Origin: DASVRA01 sp036388855
GTDB lineage: Bacteria; Pseudomonadota; Alphaproteobacteria; Caulobacterales; Caulobacteraceae
Direction: 5' to 3'
Assembly (NCBI GenBank): GCA_036388855.1
Contig: DASVRA010000022.1
Coordinates: forward strand, 62,001 to 126,000
Length of the DNA stretch: 64,000 nt
Below, piece by piece: positions 15,512 through 24,597 of this stretch. The translations under genes and the position numbers were made by a program. The notes below the pieces were generated by a model. The model searched no databases. It was given only the letters and a program-made list of their open reading frames with translations, and had not been told where the DNA came from. Numbering within the stretch: the stretch's first letter is position 1; each line of letters starts with the position of its first letter.

Positions 15512-16732
15512 ATGCTCCGCCGTTGGTTCCGGCGGCGGCGGCCTGCGGAGGCGGCAAGCGCCGCTCAGGCGGCCGCCGCGGGGCCGGGCGAGACGCTTGA
15601 CCACCGGGTGCTGGACGCCGCGCCCATCCCGATCATGCTGGTGGCCAGCCCGAGCGGCGACCCGCAGGCGGCGCGGCTGCTGATCGCCAACCTCGCCGCT
15701 CGCCAGGTCTTCCGCATCGGGGAAGCGGGGGGGCTGCTGAGCGCCGCCCTGCGCCACCCGGGCGCGCTGGAAGCGGTGGAGACGGCGCTAGGCGGGGCGT
15801 CCGCCGAAGCCGCGCTTCCGGTTCCCGGTGCGGCGGAGCGGCTGTGGCGGGTGATCGCCAATCCGTTGCGGCTGGAGCGGCCGGGGCTGGACCATGCGCT
15901 GGTGCTGCTGCGCGACGAAACCGACCTGCGCCGGGTCGAACGGATGCGGGTGGACTTCCTCGCCAACGCCAGCCACGAGCTGCGCACGCCGCTAGCCTCA
16001 CTGGCGGGGTTCATCGAAACGCTGCGGGGGCCGGCGCGGGAGGACGCGGCGGCGCGCGAGCGGTTCCTGGAGATCATGAGCGCCCAGGCCGGGCGGATGG
16101 CGCGGCTGATCAGCGATCTGCTGTCGCTCAGCCGCATCGAGCTGAACGAGCACATCGCGCCGGAGGGGAGCGTCGACCTGGCCGGCGTGGTGCGGGACGT
16201 GCTGGACGCCGCCTCGCCCCCGCCGGGCGCCGCGTTGCCGAAGGTGGAGGTCGACCTGCCGCCGCCGGGCGCGGCGCTGGTGCGGGGCGACCGCGACCAG
16301 CTGATCCAGGTAACCCAGAACCTGATCGACAACGCGGTCAAATACGCGCGGCCCCAGGGGCGGGTGCGGATCGTGGTGCGCGCTTCGACGGGAGCGGCGC
16401 CCGAGAGCCTGCTGTCGCCGGGAGCCGCGCGCCTGCCGCTGCTGGAGCCGCCGCGAGGCGCGGGCGGTGACCGTGCGGTCCTGATCGTGGCCGACGACGG
16501 GCCGGGGATCGCGCGCGAGCACCTGCCGCGGCTGAGCGAGCGGTTCTACCGGGTGGAGGGACAGAAGTCGGGGGAGCGGCTGGGCACGGGGCTGGGGCTG
16601 GCGATCGTCAAGCACATCCTGGGCCGCCATCGGGGAGGGCTGGTCGTGGAGAGCGCGCCCGGCGTCGGCACGGCCTTCCACGCTTCCGTGCCGCTGGCGC
16701 GGCCGGACGGCGAGGGTTCCGGCCCGTCATAG
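15512..16732 (+). CDS. phoR: PhoR-type phosphate sensor histidine kinase, apparently without membrane segments
   Basis: 406 residues from the ATG at 15512. A PAS-like region (about 30-140) is followed by HisKA with phospho-acceptor His155 (NASHELRTPLASLAGF) and a HATPase domain (N-box NLIDNAVKYA, G1 DDGPGIA, G2 GTGLGLAIVKH). It leads a phoR-phoU-phoB group, which supports the phosphate-starvation role. The N-terminus is basic (LRRWFRRRR) and alanine-rich with no clear membrane helix, unlike the usual membrane-bound PhoR. A longer frame upstream would not add one. The pstSCAB genes commonly found nearby are absent from the window. Confidence 0.85.
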   Translation: MLRRWFRRRRPAEAASAAQAAAAGPGETLDHRVLDAAPIPIMLVASPSGDPQAARLLIANLAARQVFRIGEAGGLLSAALRHPGALEAVETALGGASAEAALPVPGAAERLWRVIANPLRLERPGLDHALVLLRDETDLRRVERMRVDFLANASHELRTPLASLAGFIETLRGPAREDAAARERFLEIMSAQAGRMARLISDLLSLSRIELNEHIAPEGSVDLAGVVRDVLDAASPPPGAALPKVEVDLPPPGAALVRGDRDQLIQVTQNLIDNAVKYARPQGRVRIVVRASTGAAPESLLSPGAARLPLLEPPRGAGGDRAVLIVADDGPGIAREHLPRLSERFYRVEGQKSGERLGTGLGLAIVKHILGRHRGGLVVESAPGVGTAFHASVPLARPDGEGSGPS

Positions 16733-16828
16733 AACCGTCGTAGAACCGTCACGCGCCGTCAGCATTTGTCGGGCACTAGCGGTGGCGCGCCGCCGCGGCG
16801 GAATCGCCTTCGCGCAGAGGGGAGCCGG

Positions 16829-17545
16829 GTGGCCCAGACCGAGCACACGGTGAAAGCTTTCGACGAGGACCTCGACCAGCTGACCGCGGAAGTGGCGCGT
16901 ATGGGCGGGCTGGTGGAGTCGCAGATCGCCGACGCGCTGGAGACGGTGGTGCGTCGCGAGCTGCCGCTGGCCGGGCGGGTGATCGAGCGCGACCGCAAGC
17001 TGGACGATCTTCAGGCGGAGGTGGAGCGCCGGGCGATCCGCACCATCGCGCTTCGCCAGCCGATGGCCCAGGACCTGCGCCAGACGGTGGCGGCGATGAA
17101 GATCGCCTCGAACCTGGAGCGCTGCGGCGACCTGGCCAAGAACATCGCCAAGCGCGGGCTGGTGCTGGCGGACTCTGGGCCGACCACGCCGCTCGCCCGC
17201 TCGATCGAGCGGATGGGGCGGCTGGTCCAGGGGCGGCTGCAGATGGTGCTGGACGCCTACACTGCCCAGGACGTGGGGCCGGCGGTCGAGGTCTGGTCCC
17301 GCGACGACGAGATCGACGAGCACTACGACAGCCTGTTCCGCGAGCTCTTGACCTACATGATGGGCGACCCGCGCACGATCACCTCGGGGGCGCACCTGCT
17401 GTTCATCGCCAAGAACCTGGAGCGGATCGGCGACCACGCGACCAATATCGCCGAGATCGTGCACTACCAGCTGACCGGCGAGGACCTGGTGACCAGCGAA
17501 CGGCCCAAGCACGACAGCCTCTCGCGGGCCGATCCCGCGCCATGA
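16829..17545 (+). CDS. phoU: Phosphate-specific transport accessory protein PhoU
   Basis: 238 residues from a GTG at 16829, which has GGGGAG just upstream. The two PhoU helical repeats are clear, with the metal-binding E/DxxxD-type motifs MKIASNLERCGDLAKNIAK and IAKNLERIGDHATNIAE. PhoU modulates the Pst transporter and restrains PhoR. It follows phoR by 96 bases and overlaps phoB by 4 bases (ATGA), so phoU-phoB are co-translated. Confidence 0.95.
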   Translation: MAQTEHTVKAFDEDLDQLTAEVARMGGLVESQIADALETVVRRELPLAGRVIERDRKLDDLQAEVERRAIRTIALRQPMAQDLRQTVAAMKIASNLERCGDLAKNIAKRGLVLADSGPTTPLARSIERMGRLVQGRLQMVLDAYTAQDVGPAVEVWSRDDEIDEHYDSLFRELLTYMMGDPRTITSGAHLLFIAKNLERIGDHATNIAEIVHYQLTGEDLVTSERPKHDSLSRADPAP

Positions 17546-18225
17546 CCCCGCTGATCCTGGTGGTCGAGGACGAGGACGCCCTGGCCACCCTGCTCGAATA
17601 CAACCTGGACAAGGAGGGTTACCGGGTGCGCCTGGCCGGCGACGGCGAGGAGGCGCTGCTGCTGGTCGCGGAGGAGACGCCGGACTTGGTGATCCTGGAC
17701 TGGATGCTGCCCAAGGTGTCCGGAATCGAGGTCTGCCGGCGCCTGCGCGCCAGGGCCGAGACGCGCAACCTGCCGGTGATCATGCTGACCGCGCGGGCGG
17801 AGGAGAGCGACCGCATCCGCGGGTTGGACACGGGCGCCGACGACTACCTAGTCAAGCCCTTTTCGGTGAGCGAACTGTCGGCGCGCATCCGCGCGGTGCT
17901 GCGCCGCATCCGTCCGGGCTTGGCAGAGGACCGCCTGCGCCGCGGCGACCTGGTGATCGACCGCGCGGCCCACCGCGTGAGCCGTGAGGGCAAGAACATC
18001 CACCTCGGCCCCACCGAGTTCCGGCTGCTCGAATACCTGATGCAGCACCCCGGCCGGGTGTTCAGCCGCGAGCAGCTGCTGGACGCGGTGTGGGGCTCGG
18101 ACGTCTATGTCGAGGCGCGCACGGTGGACGTGCACATCGGGCGGCTGCGCAAGGCGCTGGGCGCGGGCGACCCGATCCGAACCGTCCGGTCGGCCGGCTA
18201 TTCCCTCGACTTCGAGGCCGCCTGA
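17542..18225 (+). CDS. phoB: Phosphate regulon response regulator PhoB
   Basis: 227 residues. The receiver domain has the phosphorylation site Asp53 (VILDWMLPKVSG) and conserved KPF. The OmpR-type winged helix follows (residues about 130-225), with LGPTEFRLLEYLMQHPGRVFSREQ and VDVHIGRLRKAL. It activates phosphate-starvation genes when phosphorylated by PhoR. It overlaps phoU by ATGA, and its stop is 5 bases from the end of the convergent RTX gene. Confidence 0.97.
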   Translation: MTPLILVVEDEDALATLLEYNLDKEGYRVRLAGDGEEALLLVAEETPDLVILDWMLPKVSGIEVCRRLRARAETRNLPVIMLTARAEESDRIRGLDTGADDYLVKPFSVSELSARIRAVLRRIRPGLAEDRLRRGDLVIDRAAHRVSREGKNIHLGPTEFRLLEYLMQHPGRVFSREQLLDAVWGSDVYVEARTVDVHIGRLRKALGAGDPIRTVRSAGYSLDFEAA

Positions 18226-18229
18226 GCCC

Positions 18230-18991
18230 CTACAGCACGAAGCTGTCGAAGTCGCGGTGGTCGCCGTCGAGGACGATGGTCAGGTCCGCCTCGCCGTCGC
18301 CGTCCACGTCGCCTTCGAGGAAGGTGCGGTTGGAGCCGGCGTCGTAACGCAGCGCCAGTTCGCCGGCGTCGCCGCTCAGCTCGTCCACCAGGACGAAGGC
18401 CTGGTTGCCGCTGTGGGTGGTGTCGGCGTCGATCCGGCGCAGGAAGATCACGTCGTCCGAGTCGTCTAGGTCGGTGATCCGGTCGGCGTCGCCGGTGCGC
18501 GAGTCGGCCACCCGGTCGAAGTAGAAGTAGTCGATCCCGTCGCTGCCGGAGAGCACGTCGGCGCCCCGGCCGCCGGTGATGTCGTCGGCGTTCTCGCCGC
18601 CCTGGATGGTGTCGCGCCCGCCGTAGCCGAACAGCTGGTCCTTGCCCGAGCCGCCATCGATCTGGTCGTCGCCCTTGCCGCCCAGCACCGTGTCGTCGCC
18701 GGCCTCGCCGAAGACGGTGCTGGTCCCCAGCACGTCGATGAAGTCGTCGCCGTTGCCGCCGAATACGTCGTTGAAGCCGCCGTCGTCGAAGATGATGTCG
18801 TCGCCGTTGTCGCCCTTGAGCAGGTCGTCGCCCGTGCCGCCGTCGAGTACGTCGTTGTCGAAACCGCCCAGCAGGCTGTCGTCGCCGCCGTTGCCGACCA
18901 GGGTGTCGTCGCCGGCGCCGCCGTCGAAATAGTCGTCCGCGCCGCCGCCGCTGCGGAAGTTGTCGCCGGGGCCGCCAAAGAACCTAGCCAT
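18230..18991 (-). CDS. Small RTX protein with serralysin-type C-terminal domain
   Basis: 253 residues from the ATG at 18991, chosen for its GGTGGAG ribosome-binding site. RTX nonapeptides run from about residue 10 to 150. A C-terminal domain (about 155-253) reads ADRITDLDDSDDVIFL and FLEGDVDGDGEADLTIVLDG, and ends DSFVL. That domain and the acidic-plus-hydrophobic end resemble the C-terminal secretion domain of M10 proteases exported by type I systems. No catalytic domain is present. A close relative of the next RTX gene upstream and of the one at 25265. Confidence 0.88.
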   Translation of the reverse strand: MARFFGGPGDNFRSGGGADDYFDGGAGDDTLVGNGGDDSLLGGFDNDVLDGGTGDDLLKGDNGDDIIFDDGGFNDVFGGNGDDFIDVLGTSTVFGEAGDDTVLGGKGDDQIDGGSGKDQLFGYGGRDTIQGGENADDITGGRGADVLSGSDGIDYFYFDRVADSRTGDADRITDLDDSDDVIFLRRIDADTTHSGNQAFVLVDELSGDAGELALRYDAGSNRTFLEGDVDGDGEADLTIVLDGDHRDFDSFVL

Positions 18992-19092
18992 GATCCACTC
19001 CACCAAAACGGTTTGGTTAAGAGGGGAACGCCCCCGCGCCTGAACCGTCGCTGAACGCGCGGCCCTTGCATGCGCGGCCGATCGCCGCCGGC

Positions 19093-20151
19093 CTAGAGGA
19101 CGATGTCGAGGATGTCGCGCACGTCGAAGAAGATCTCTACGCGCAGGTCGGCCACGCCGTCGCCGCCGACGTCGCCCTCGACGATGGTGATGTCCTCGGC
19201 GGCGTCGTAGCGGATCACCAGCTGGCCCGAGCTGCCGGTGAAGGCGTCGACGACGCGGAAGGCCTCATTGCCCGCGCGGTCCATGCGCGCGTCGATGCCC
19301 GAGAGGTCGAGCACGTCGGCGCCGTCCCAGTCGTCGATCATGTCGGTGGCGAAGGGGGTGGAGTCGTTCCAGTCGGTGATGACGAACGTATCGGCGCCTC
19401 CGCCGCCGAACAGGAAGTCCGCGCCGCCTTCGCCGCTGATCCGGTCGGCGCCCTTGCCGCCTTGGAGGATGTCGAAGCCGGTGTAGCCGCGCAGGGTGTC
19501 GGCGCCGGCGCCGCCCTTGACGGTGTCGTCCCCGCTGCTGGCCCAGACGCTGTCGTCGCCCTCGCCGCCCTCGACGAAGCTGACGCCGCCGCCGAGGCTG
19601 GCGCGGTCGTTGCCGTCGCCCAGCACCAGCCAGTTGGAGCCGCCGTAGTCGGTGACCACGTCGTCGCCCAGGCCCGCCTTCACCGTGTCATTGCCGTGGC
19701 CGGAGGTGATGTCGTTGGCGGCCTTGGAGCCGATGATCGAGTCATTGCCGTCGCCGGTGATCACCCCTTCGATCGAGGCGATCGACTGGAACACCGAGCC
19801 GTTGGCCACCGCCTGGTTCTTGCCGAGGTTGATCACCCAGCTGGCGCCGGTGATTGAGCCCCAGTCGACGATGTCGGTCCCGCCGTAACCGAACAGCACC
19901 TCGCTCGCGAGCACGGCGCCGGGCCGCAGGAAATCGTCGCCGGCGTGACCGAACAGGATGTCGACGCCGTCGCCGCCGGCCAGCACGTCGTTGCCGCCGT
20001 TGCCCTCGAGCGTGTCGTCGCCCGAGCCGCCGTCGAGGGTATCGTCGCCGGCGAGGCCTTCGAGGTGGTCGGCGCCGCCTTCCCCGAAAGTCACGTCCGC
20101 TCCGCCCGTGCCGGTCCAGGAATTGTCGCCGTCGCCCAGAAAGTTCGCCAT
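19093..20151 (-). CDS. RTX protein with serralysin-type C-terminal domain
   Basis: 352 residues from the ATG at 20151, which follows GGTGGAGGC. N-terminal RTX repeats (about 5-85), a middle segment with SWVINLGKNQAVANGS and degenerate repeats, more RTX repeats to about 255, then the same C-terminal domain as its neighbour (DMIDDWDGADVLDLSGID, VEGDVGGDGVADLRVEIF), ending DILDIVL. Likely exported by a type I system encoded elsewhere and folded on calcium. Tandem with the 253-residue gene, 101 bases apart, so probably a duplication. Confidence 0.88.
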   Translation of the reverse strand: MANFLGDGDNSWTGTGGADVTFGEGGADHLEGLAGDDTLDGGSGDDTLEGNGGNDVLAGGDGVDILFGHAGDDFLRPGAVLASEVLFGYGGTDIVDWGSITGASWVINLGKNQAVANGSVFQSIASIEGVITGDGNDSIIGSKAANDITSGHGNDTVKAGLGDDVVTDYGGSNWLVLGDGNDRASLGGGVSFVEGGEGDDSVWASSGDDTVKGGAGADTLRGYTGFDILQGGKGADRISGEGGADFLFGGGGADTFVITDWNDSTPFATDMIDDWDGADVLDLSGIDARMDRAGNEAFRVVDAFTGSSGQLVIRYDAAEDITIVEGDVGGDGVADLRVEIFFDVRDILDIVL

Positions 20152-20205
20152 CGCCGCCTCCACCGAGACGAACAGCGCTATCACGCCCGACGGCGGCGCC
20201 AAGGC

Positions 20206-20757
20206 CTAAAGCGGCTTGAGCTCGTGCAGCCGAGGCCAGGCGCGGTCGCGGGCGTTGGTGATGATCTCTGCGGGCGGGATCGGCCAGCCGATGCCGATTT
20301 CGGGATCGTCGAAGGCCAGGCCGTCCTCCAGCTCGGGCGCGTAGAGGTCGCTGACCTTGTAGAGCACCTCGCAGTTCTCCGTCAGGGTCAGGAAGCCGTG
20401 GGCGAAGCCGGCGGGGACCAGCAGCTGGCGCCAGTTCGACTCCGACAGTTCCTCGCCCGCCCACTGGCCGAAGGTCGGGGAGCCGGCGCGGATGTCCACC
20501 GCCACGTCGAACACCGCGCCACGGGACACCCGCACCAGCTTGTCCTGCGCGCGCGGGGGACGCTGGAAATGCAGGCCGCGCAGGACGCCGCGCTTCTCCG
20601 TGCGCGAATGGTTGTCCTGGACGAACGGCCGGTCGAAGCCGGCCTCCGCCAGCGCGGGGCGGCTGTAGGTCTCGGAAAAGAAGCCGCGCTCGTCGCCGTG
20701 ACGTCTGGGCGTGATCAGCAGCAGGCCTTCGGGCGCGAGCGGGACGATCTCGGTCAT
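20206..20757 (-). CDS. rfbC: dTDP-4-dehydrorhamnose 3,5-epimerase
   Basis: 183 residues with RmlC motifs GFFSETYSRP, FVQDNHSRTEKRGVLRGLHFQ (catalytic His), RVSRGAVFDVAVDIR and FAHGFLTLTENCEVLYKVSDLY. It makes dTDP-4-keto-L-rhamnose, third step to dTDP-L-rhamnose for lipopolysaccharide or other glycans. It is divergent from the rest of the rhamnose genes, with the AGE-epimerase start 108 bases away. rfbB is not in the window. Confidence 0.96.
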   Translation of the reverse strand: MTEIVPLAPEGLLLITPRRHGDERGFFSETYSRPALAEAGFDRPFVQDNHSRTEKRGVLRGLHFQRPPRAQDKLVRVSRGAVFDVAVDIRAGSPTFGQWAGEELSESNWRQLLVPAGFAHGFLTLTENCEVLYKVSDLYAPELEDGLAFDDPEIGIGWPIPPAEIITNARDRAWPRLHELKPL

Positions 20758-20865
20758 GGCGCGTGCTTAGCGGCGCGGGGCGGCGCCGTCACCCGGGCGG
20801 CTTGACCGGGCGCCGATGGGGGGCGAGGGTCCGCGCCCTTCCGAAGCCGCGATGCCCGAGCGCCC

Positions 20866-22023
20866 TTGACCCCTCCGCCCATCCGTTTCGCCGAGGTGCG
20901 CGCGTGGCTGCTCGACAAGGCGCTGCCGCTGTGGAGCGGACCGGGGCTGGACCGCCGGTTCGGGGGATCGGTGGAGGCGCTGGACTTCTCCGGCGCCGAC
21001 GCCGCCCTGCCGGTCAAGCGGGTGCGGGCCCAGGCGCGGCAGGTCTATGTGTTCACCCACCTCGACCTGCTGGGAGCGGGGTCGGCGGACGCCGCGCGGC
21101 ATTGCTGGGACTTCCTCAGCGCCAAGGCGCGTCGGGCGGACGGCGCCTGGGCGCGGCTTCTGGCGCGCGACGGCAGCATCGCGGACGGCGCCGCCGACGC
21201 CTACGACCACGCCTTCATCCTGCTGGCCCTGGCATGGCGGGCAAGGGCGGGCGAGCCCGGCGCGGTCGGCGAGGCGCACGCCACCCTGGATGTGCTCGAC
21301 CGGCTGCTCAGCCTTGGCCCCGGCCGTGGCTGGGCGGCGGCGGAGGACCGGCCTCAGGCGCGGCTGCAGAACCCGCACATGCACCTGCTGGAAGCGGCGC
21401 TGGAGCTGACGCTGGTCAGCGGCGACCAGCGCTTCGCTGAAATGGCGCGGGCCATCCTGCGGCTGTTCGAGACGCGGCTGTTCGAGCCGGAGCGGGGGCT
21501 GATCTACGAGGACAGCGCCGAGGACTGGGGGGCGCTGCCGCGCGGCGCCAGCCCGGTGGAGCCGGGGCACCTGTTCCAGTGGAGCTGGCTGCTGCACCGG
21601 GCCGGCGAGGTGCTGGGGGTGGACCACCGGGCCGAGGCCGCCGCCCTGTATCGCGCCGCTGAGCGGCTCGGCACCGACCCGGAGACGGGCCTCACTTACG
21701 ACGGTTTGGAAGGCGCGGGGCTGGAGCCGGTTCGCACCTTCCGCACCTGGCCGCAGACCGAGCATCTGAAGGCGGCGCTGGGCATGTTCGAGCATCAGGG
21801 CCTCGACACGCGCGCGGAGGTGGCGGCGCTGGTCGGGCGGTTGCTCGACCGCTACCTGGCAGCGCCGGTTGCCGGCGGCTGGGTGGACCGCTTCGGCCCC
21901 GGCTGGACGCCGCTGGCGCAGGACATGCCGGCCTCCACCTTCTACCACCTGCTGGTCGCGTTTTCCGAACTCCTGCGGCTGGAGCCGGCGCTGTCGGCCG
22001 CGCGCGAGACGGCGGAGGCCTGA
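20866..22023 (+). CDS. AGE-family epimerase/isomerase (mannose-6-phosphate isomerase-like)
   Basis: 385 residues, apparently from a TTG. A GTG ten codons later is possible. It has the alpha/alpha-barrel AGE pattern with RVRAQARQVYVFTHLDLLG, YDHAFILLALAW, NPHMHLLEAALELT and QTEHLKAALGMFE. Members interconvert N-acyl-glucosamine/mannosamine or mannose/glucose/fructose and their phosphates. Position at the head of rfbD-rfbA (3 bases before rfbD) suggests a sugar-nucleotide or polysaccharide role, but the exact substrate cannot be read. Confidence 0.75.
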   Translation: MTPPPIRFAEVRAWLLDKALPLWSGPGLDRRFGGSVEALDFSGADAALPVKRVRAQARQVYVFTHLDLLGAGSADAARHCWDFLSAKARRADGAWARLLARDGSIADGAADAYDHAFILLALAWRARAGEPGAVGEAHATLDVLDRLLSLGPGRGWAAAEDRPQARLQNPHMHLLEAALELTLVSGDQRFAEMARAILRLFETRLFEPERGLIYEDSAEDWGALPRGASPVEPGHLFQWSWLLHRAGEVLGVDHRAEAAALYRAAERLGTDPETGLTYDGLEGAGLEPVRTFRTWPQTEHLKAALGMFEHQGLDTRAEVAALVGRLLDRYLAAPVAGGWVDRFGPGWTPLAQDMPASTFYHLLVAFSELLRLEPALSAARETAEA

Positions 22024-22025
22024 GC

Positions 22026-22916
22026 TTGGCGGACGCCATCCTGGTGCTCGGCCGCAGCGGCCAGGTGGCGCGCGAGCTCGCCAAGCTTGGCCCGCCGCCG
22101 GGCTTCGGCCTCGCCTTCGCTGGGCGCGAGCGCCTGGACCTGCTGAGCGGCGCCGACCCCTCCCCGCTCCTGGATGAGGTTCGCCCCGCCGTGGTGATCA
22201 ACGCCGCCGCCTACACCGCCGTCGATCGGGCGGAGTCGGAGCCCGACCTCGCCTATCGCCTGAACCGCGACGCCCCCGCCGCGCTCGCCGCCGCCTGCGC
22301 CGGGCGGGGTATCGGCTTCGTGCACTTCTCGACCGACTACGTCTTCGACGGGCGCAAGGCGGAGCCTTATCTGGAGGACGATCCGCGCGCGCCGCAGGGG
22401 GTCTACGGGGCCAGCAAGGCGGCGGGGGAGGAGGCGGTCGAGGCGGCGGGCGGGCGCCACGCGATCCTGCGGACCGCCTGGGTGTATTCGGCGTCTGGAG
22501 CGAACTTCGTAAAGACCATGCTGCGGCTGGCGCAGATGCGCGAGGAGGTGGCGGTGGTGGACGACCAGCGCGGCAACCCCACCTGGGCGGAGGACTGCGC
22601 GCGGGGCGCCCTGCTCGCGGCCGAACGGCTGGTGGCGGGCGATGCGAAGGCCGAGGGCGTGTTCCACCTCGCGGGCGAAGGCGAGGCGACCTGGGCCGAT
22701 TTCGCCGAAGCCGTATTCGAGGAGAGCGCCCGGCGCGGCGGCAAGCAGCCGCGGGTGCGCCCGATCAGCACCTTGGAGTATCCGACACCTGCGCGACGGC
22801 CCGCCAACTCACGGCTGGACTGCGGCAAGCTGGTGCGCCACTTCGGCTGGCGGCCCAGGCCCTGGCGCGAGGCCCTGGCCGCCTGTTTCGACGAACTGGA
22901 GACCCAAGCGGCATGA
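22026..22916 (+). CDS. rfbD: dTDP-4-dehydrorhamnose reductase
   Basis: 296 residues from a TTG. NAD(P)-binding GRSGQVARELA, INAAAYTAVDRAE, FSTDYVFDG and the YGASKAAGE Tyr/Lys pair mark RmlD. Final step to dTDP-L-rhamnose. The TTG start follows the upstream stop by 2 bases, and the 3' end overlaps rfbA by ATGA. No better start codon gives the complete Rossmann fold. Confidence 0.95.
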   Translation: MADAILVLGRSGQVARELAKLGPPPGFGLAFAGRERLDLLSGADPSPLLDEVRPAVVINAAAYTAVDRAESEPDLAYRLNRDAPAALAAACAGRGIGFVHFSTDYVFDGRKAEPYLEDDPRAPQGVYGASKAAGEEAVEAAGGRHAILRTAWVYSASGANFVKTMLRLAQMREEVAVVDDQRGNPTWAEDCARGALLAAERLVAGDAKAEGVFHLAGEGEATWADFAEAVFEESARRGGKQPRVRPISTLEYPTPARRPANSRLDCGKLVRHFGWRPRPWREALAACFDELETQAA

Positions 22917-23791
22917 AGGGGATCATCCTGGCTGGCGGTTCGGGCACGCGGCTGTGGCCGATGACGCGGGCAGTCTGCAAGCAGCTGCTGCCGGTCTACG
23001 ACAAGCCGATGATCTACTACCCGATCAGCGTGCTGATGCTGGCGGGCGTGCGCGACATGCTGATCATCTCCACCCCCAAGGACACGCCGATCTTCGAGGA
23101 GGTGCTGGGCGACGGGTCGGAATGGGGCGTGCGGTTCAGCTACGCCGTGCAGGACGAGCCGCGCGGCCTGGCCGACGCCTTCATCGTGGGTGAGGAGTTC
23201 GTCGCCGGCGACCGCTGCGCCCTGATCCTCGGCGACAACATCTTCTTCGGCGGGGGCCTTGGCCAGATCCTGCGGCGCGCGGCGGAGCGCGAGAGCGGCG
23301 CCACCGTCTTCGCCTACCGGGTGTCCGATCCCGAGCGTTACGGCGTGGTCGAGTTCGACGACCTGGGCCAGGCCATGTCGCTCGAGGAAAAACCGAAGGC
23401 GCCGCGCTCCGACTGGGCGGTGACCGGCCTGTATTTCTACGACCAGGCCGTGGTCGACATCGCCAAGAACGTGAGGCCTTCCGCGCGTGGCGAGATCGAG
23501 ATCACCGACGTCAACCTCGCCTACCTCGAAGCCGGCAGGCTGCAGGTGGAGAAGCTCGGCCGCGGCTACGCCTGGCTCGACACCGGCACCCACGACTCGC
23601 TGATGGAAGCCTCGGAGTTCATCAAGGCCATCCAGCACCGCCAGGGCGTCAAGATCGCCTGCCCGGAGGAGATCGCGCTGGAGTCCGGCTGGATCACGCC
23701 CGATCAGGCGGAGAAATTAGGGCGGGCGCTCGGCAAGACCGAATATGGCCGTTACCTGATCGACATCTCAAAGGAGGCGCGGGGAAGATAG
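22913..23791 (+). CDS. rfbA: Glucose-1-phosphate thymidylyltransferase
   Basis: 292 residues with GGSGTRLWPMTRAVCKQLLPVYDKPM and LILGDNIFFG, the nucleotidyltransferase core of RmlA. It joins glucose-1-phosphate to dTTP, the first step to dTDP-rhamnose. Start overlaps the rfbD stop. Last gene of the AGE-rfbD-rfbA group. A long non-coding stretch follows. Confidence 0.97.
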   Translation: MKGIILAGGSGTRLWPMTRAVCKQLLPVYDKPMIYYPISVLMLAGVRDMLIISTPKDTPIFEEVLGDGSEWGVRFSYAVQDEPRGLADAFIVGEEFVAGDRCALILGDNIFFGGGLGQILRRAAERESGATVFAYRVSDPERYGVVEFDDLGQAMSLEEKPKAPRSDWAVTGLYFYDQAVVDIAKNVRPSARGEIEITDVNLAYLEAGRLQVEKLGRGYAWLDTGTHDSLMEASEFIKAIQHRQGVKIACPEEIALESGWITPDQAEKLGRALGKTEYGRYLIDISKEARGR

Positions 23792-24133
23792 CGACCGCGC
23801 CGTTGGACGGCCGCCTGATCACGCCAGAACTCCTCCCAATGATCGGTCAAAGCCCCGGGAGCACTCTCAAAGGCCCAACGCACGTCCGCCCCGGCGCTAG
23901 AACCCGCTCCCCCGCTTGGTCCGAGCAAAGCCAACGTATCGCAAAAGTCCCCAAGAAGGGGAGGGAGACCGCACACCCCCAATCCGGCTGACAACTCACC
24001 CCGCCGCGGCGCCCCTCCAACCGCCAACCCGTTGAACCCTCACCCGAACCCGACCGCGCGGTCGCGGTGAAACAGGGGGAAAACCCCGGACTTATCCCCC
24101 TCCCTTCGCACCTGCCCCATACTCCCTCTCACG

Positions 24134-24180
24134 ACTTCCGGCGTGGGAGGGGGCAGGGCCCGCACCTTTGCCGCCGGAAG
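24134..24180. repeat. Inverted repeat with perfect 10-bp arms
   Basis: ACTTCCGGCG (24134-24143) and CGCCGGAAGT (24171-24180) flank a GGGAGGGGGCAGGG-containing spacer. It lies in the non-coding stretch between rfbA and gcrA. It may be part of a repeat unit or an RNA hairpin. Confidence 0.55.
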
Positions 24181-24564
24181 TGCGGTCGAACGGGGAGCCC
24201 GGCTTAGCCAGCCGGACGGCAGGCCGGCGGGGGTTACGCCGGCGGTCCGGGGATGGAGCAGTGCGGCTCCACCCGCCCGTGGACGCCGTGGCGGCGTGCC
24301 CCGGGCGACCGGAGCGCCGCCGCCTGGGGCCGTAGCCGCCGACGCAGGCGGCCAACCCCCAGGCTCCGGGTAGCACCCAAGACGTGCGCCTGCCGGACGC
24401 TGGCCGAAAACGAACCGCGCGGGGCGTATCGGGCCTGCCGAAACGGTTATTCCATTGCTCCGGGCAGCGCCCGGCGCCCCGCCGCCCTCCCGCCTCGCCG
24501 CAACGGCGGGGAAGGCACGGCGCGTGGGCGGTTGGGCCGCAGATCCCGCACCACATCTAGTTCC

Positions 24565-24573
24565 TGTGGATGA
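24565..24573 (-). promoter_or_regulatory. DnaA-box-like site upstream of gcrA
   Basis: TGTGGATGA differs by one base from the complement of the DnaA box TTATCCACA. DnaA is known to control gcrA transcription in Caulobacter. The site overlaps the first of two GANTC sites. Functional only by inference. Confidence 0.4.
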
Positions 24574-24581
24574 GTCGAATC
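24572..24581. promoter_or_regulatory. Two abutting GANTC (CcrM methylation) sites in the gcrA control region
   Basis: GAGTC at 24572-24576 and GAATC at 24577-24581 touch each other about 115 bases before the gcrA start. GANTC is the target of the CcrM methylase, and GcrA acts preferentially at promoters with methylated GANTC in Caulobacter. A direct doublet suggests methylation-sensitive control of gcrA. Confidence 0.5.
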
Positions 24582-24597
24582 CCACCTATTGTGTTCG

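Noticed and set aside
20767..21948. 393-residue reverse frame opposite the AGE epimerase
   Set aside because: The forward frame matches the AGE family. This one is Arg/Pro/Gln-rich with no motif.
24050..24560. RNase P RNA or tmRNA in the pre-gcrA stretch
   Set aside because: The GAGGAAAGTCCGGGCTCC-type core and the AANDNFAEEFAVAA-type tag frame were looked for by eye on both strands and not found.
24040..24585. 181-residue reverse frame in the gap before gcrA
   Set aside because: Arg/Pro/Gly-rich, overlaps other equally poor frames and the gcrA control sites. No domain recognised.
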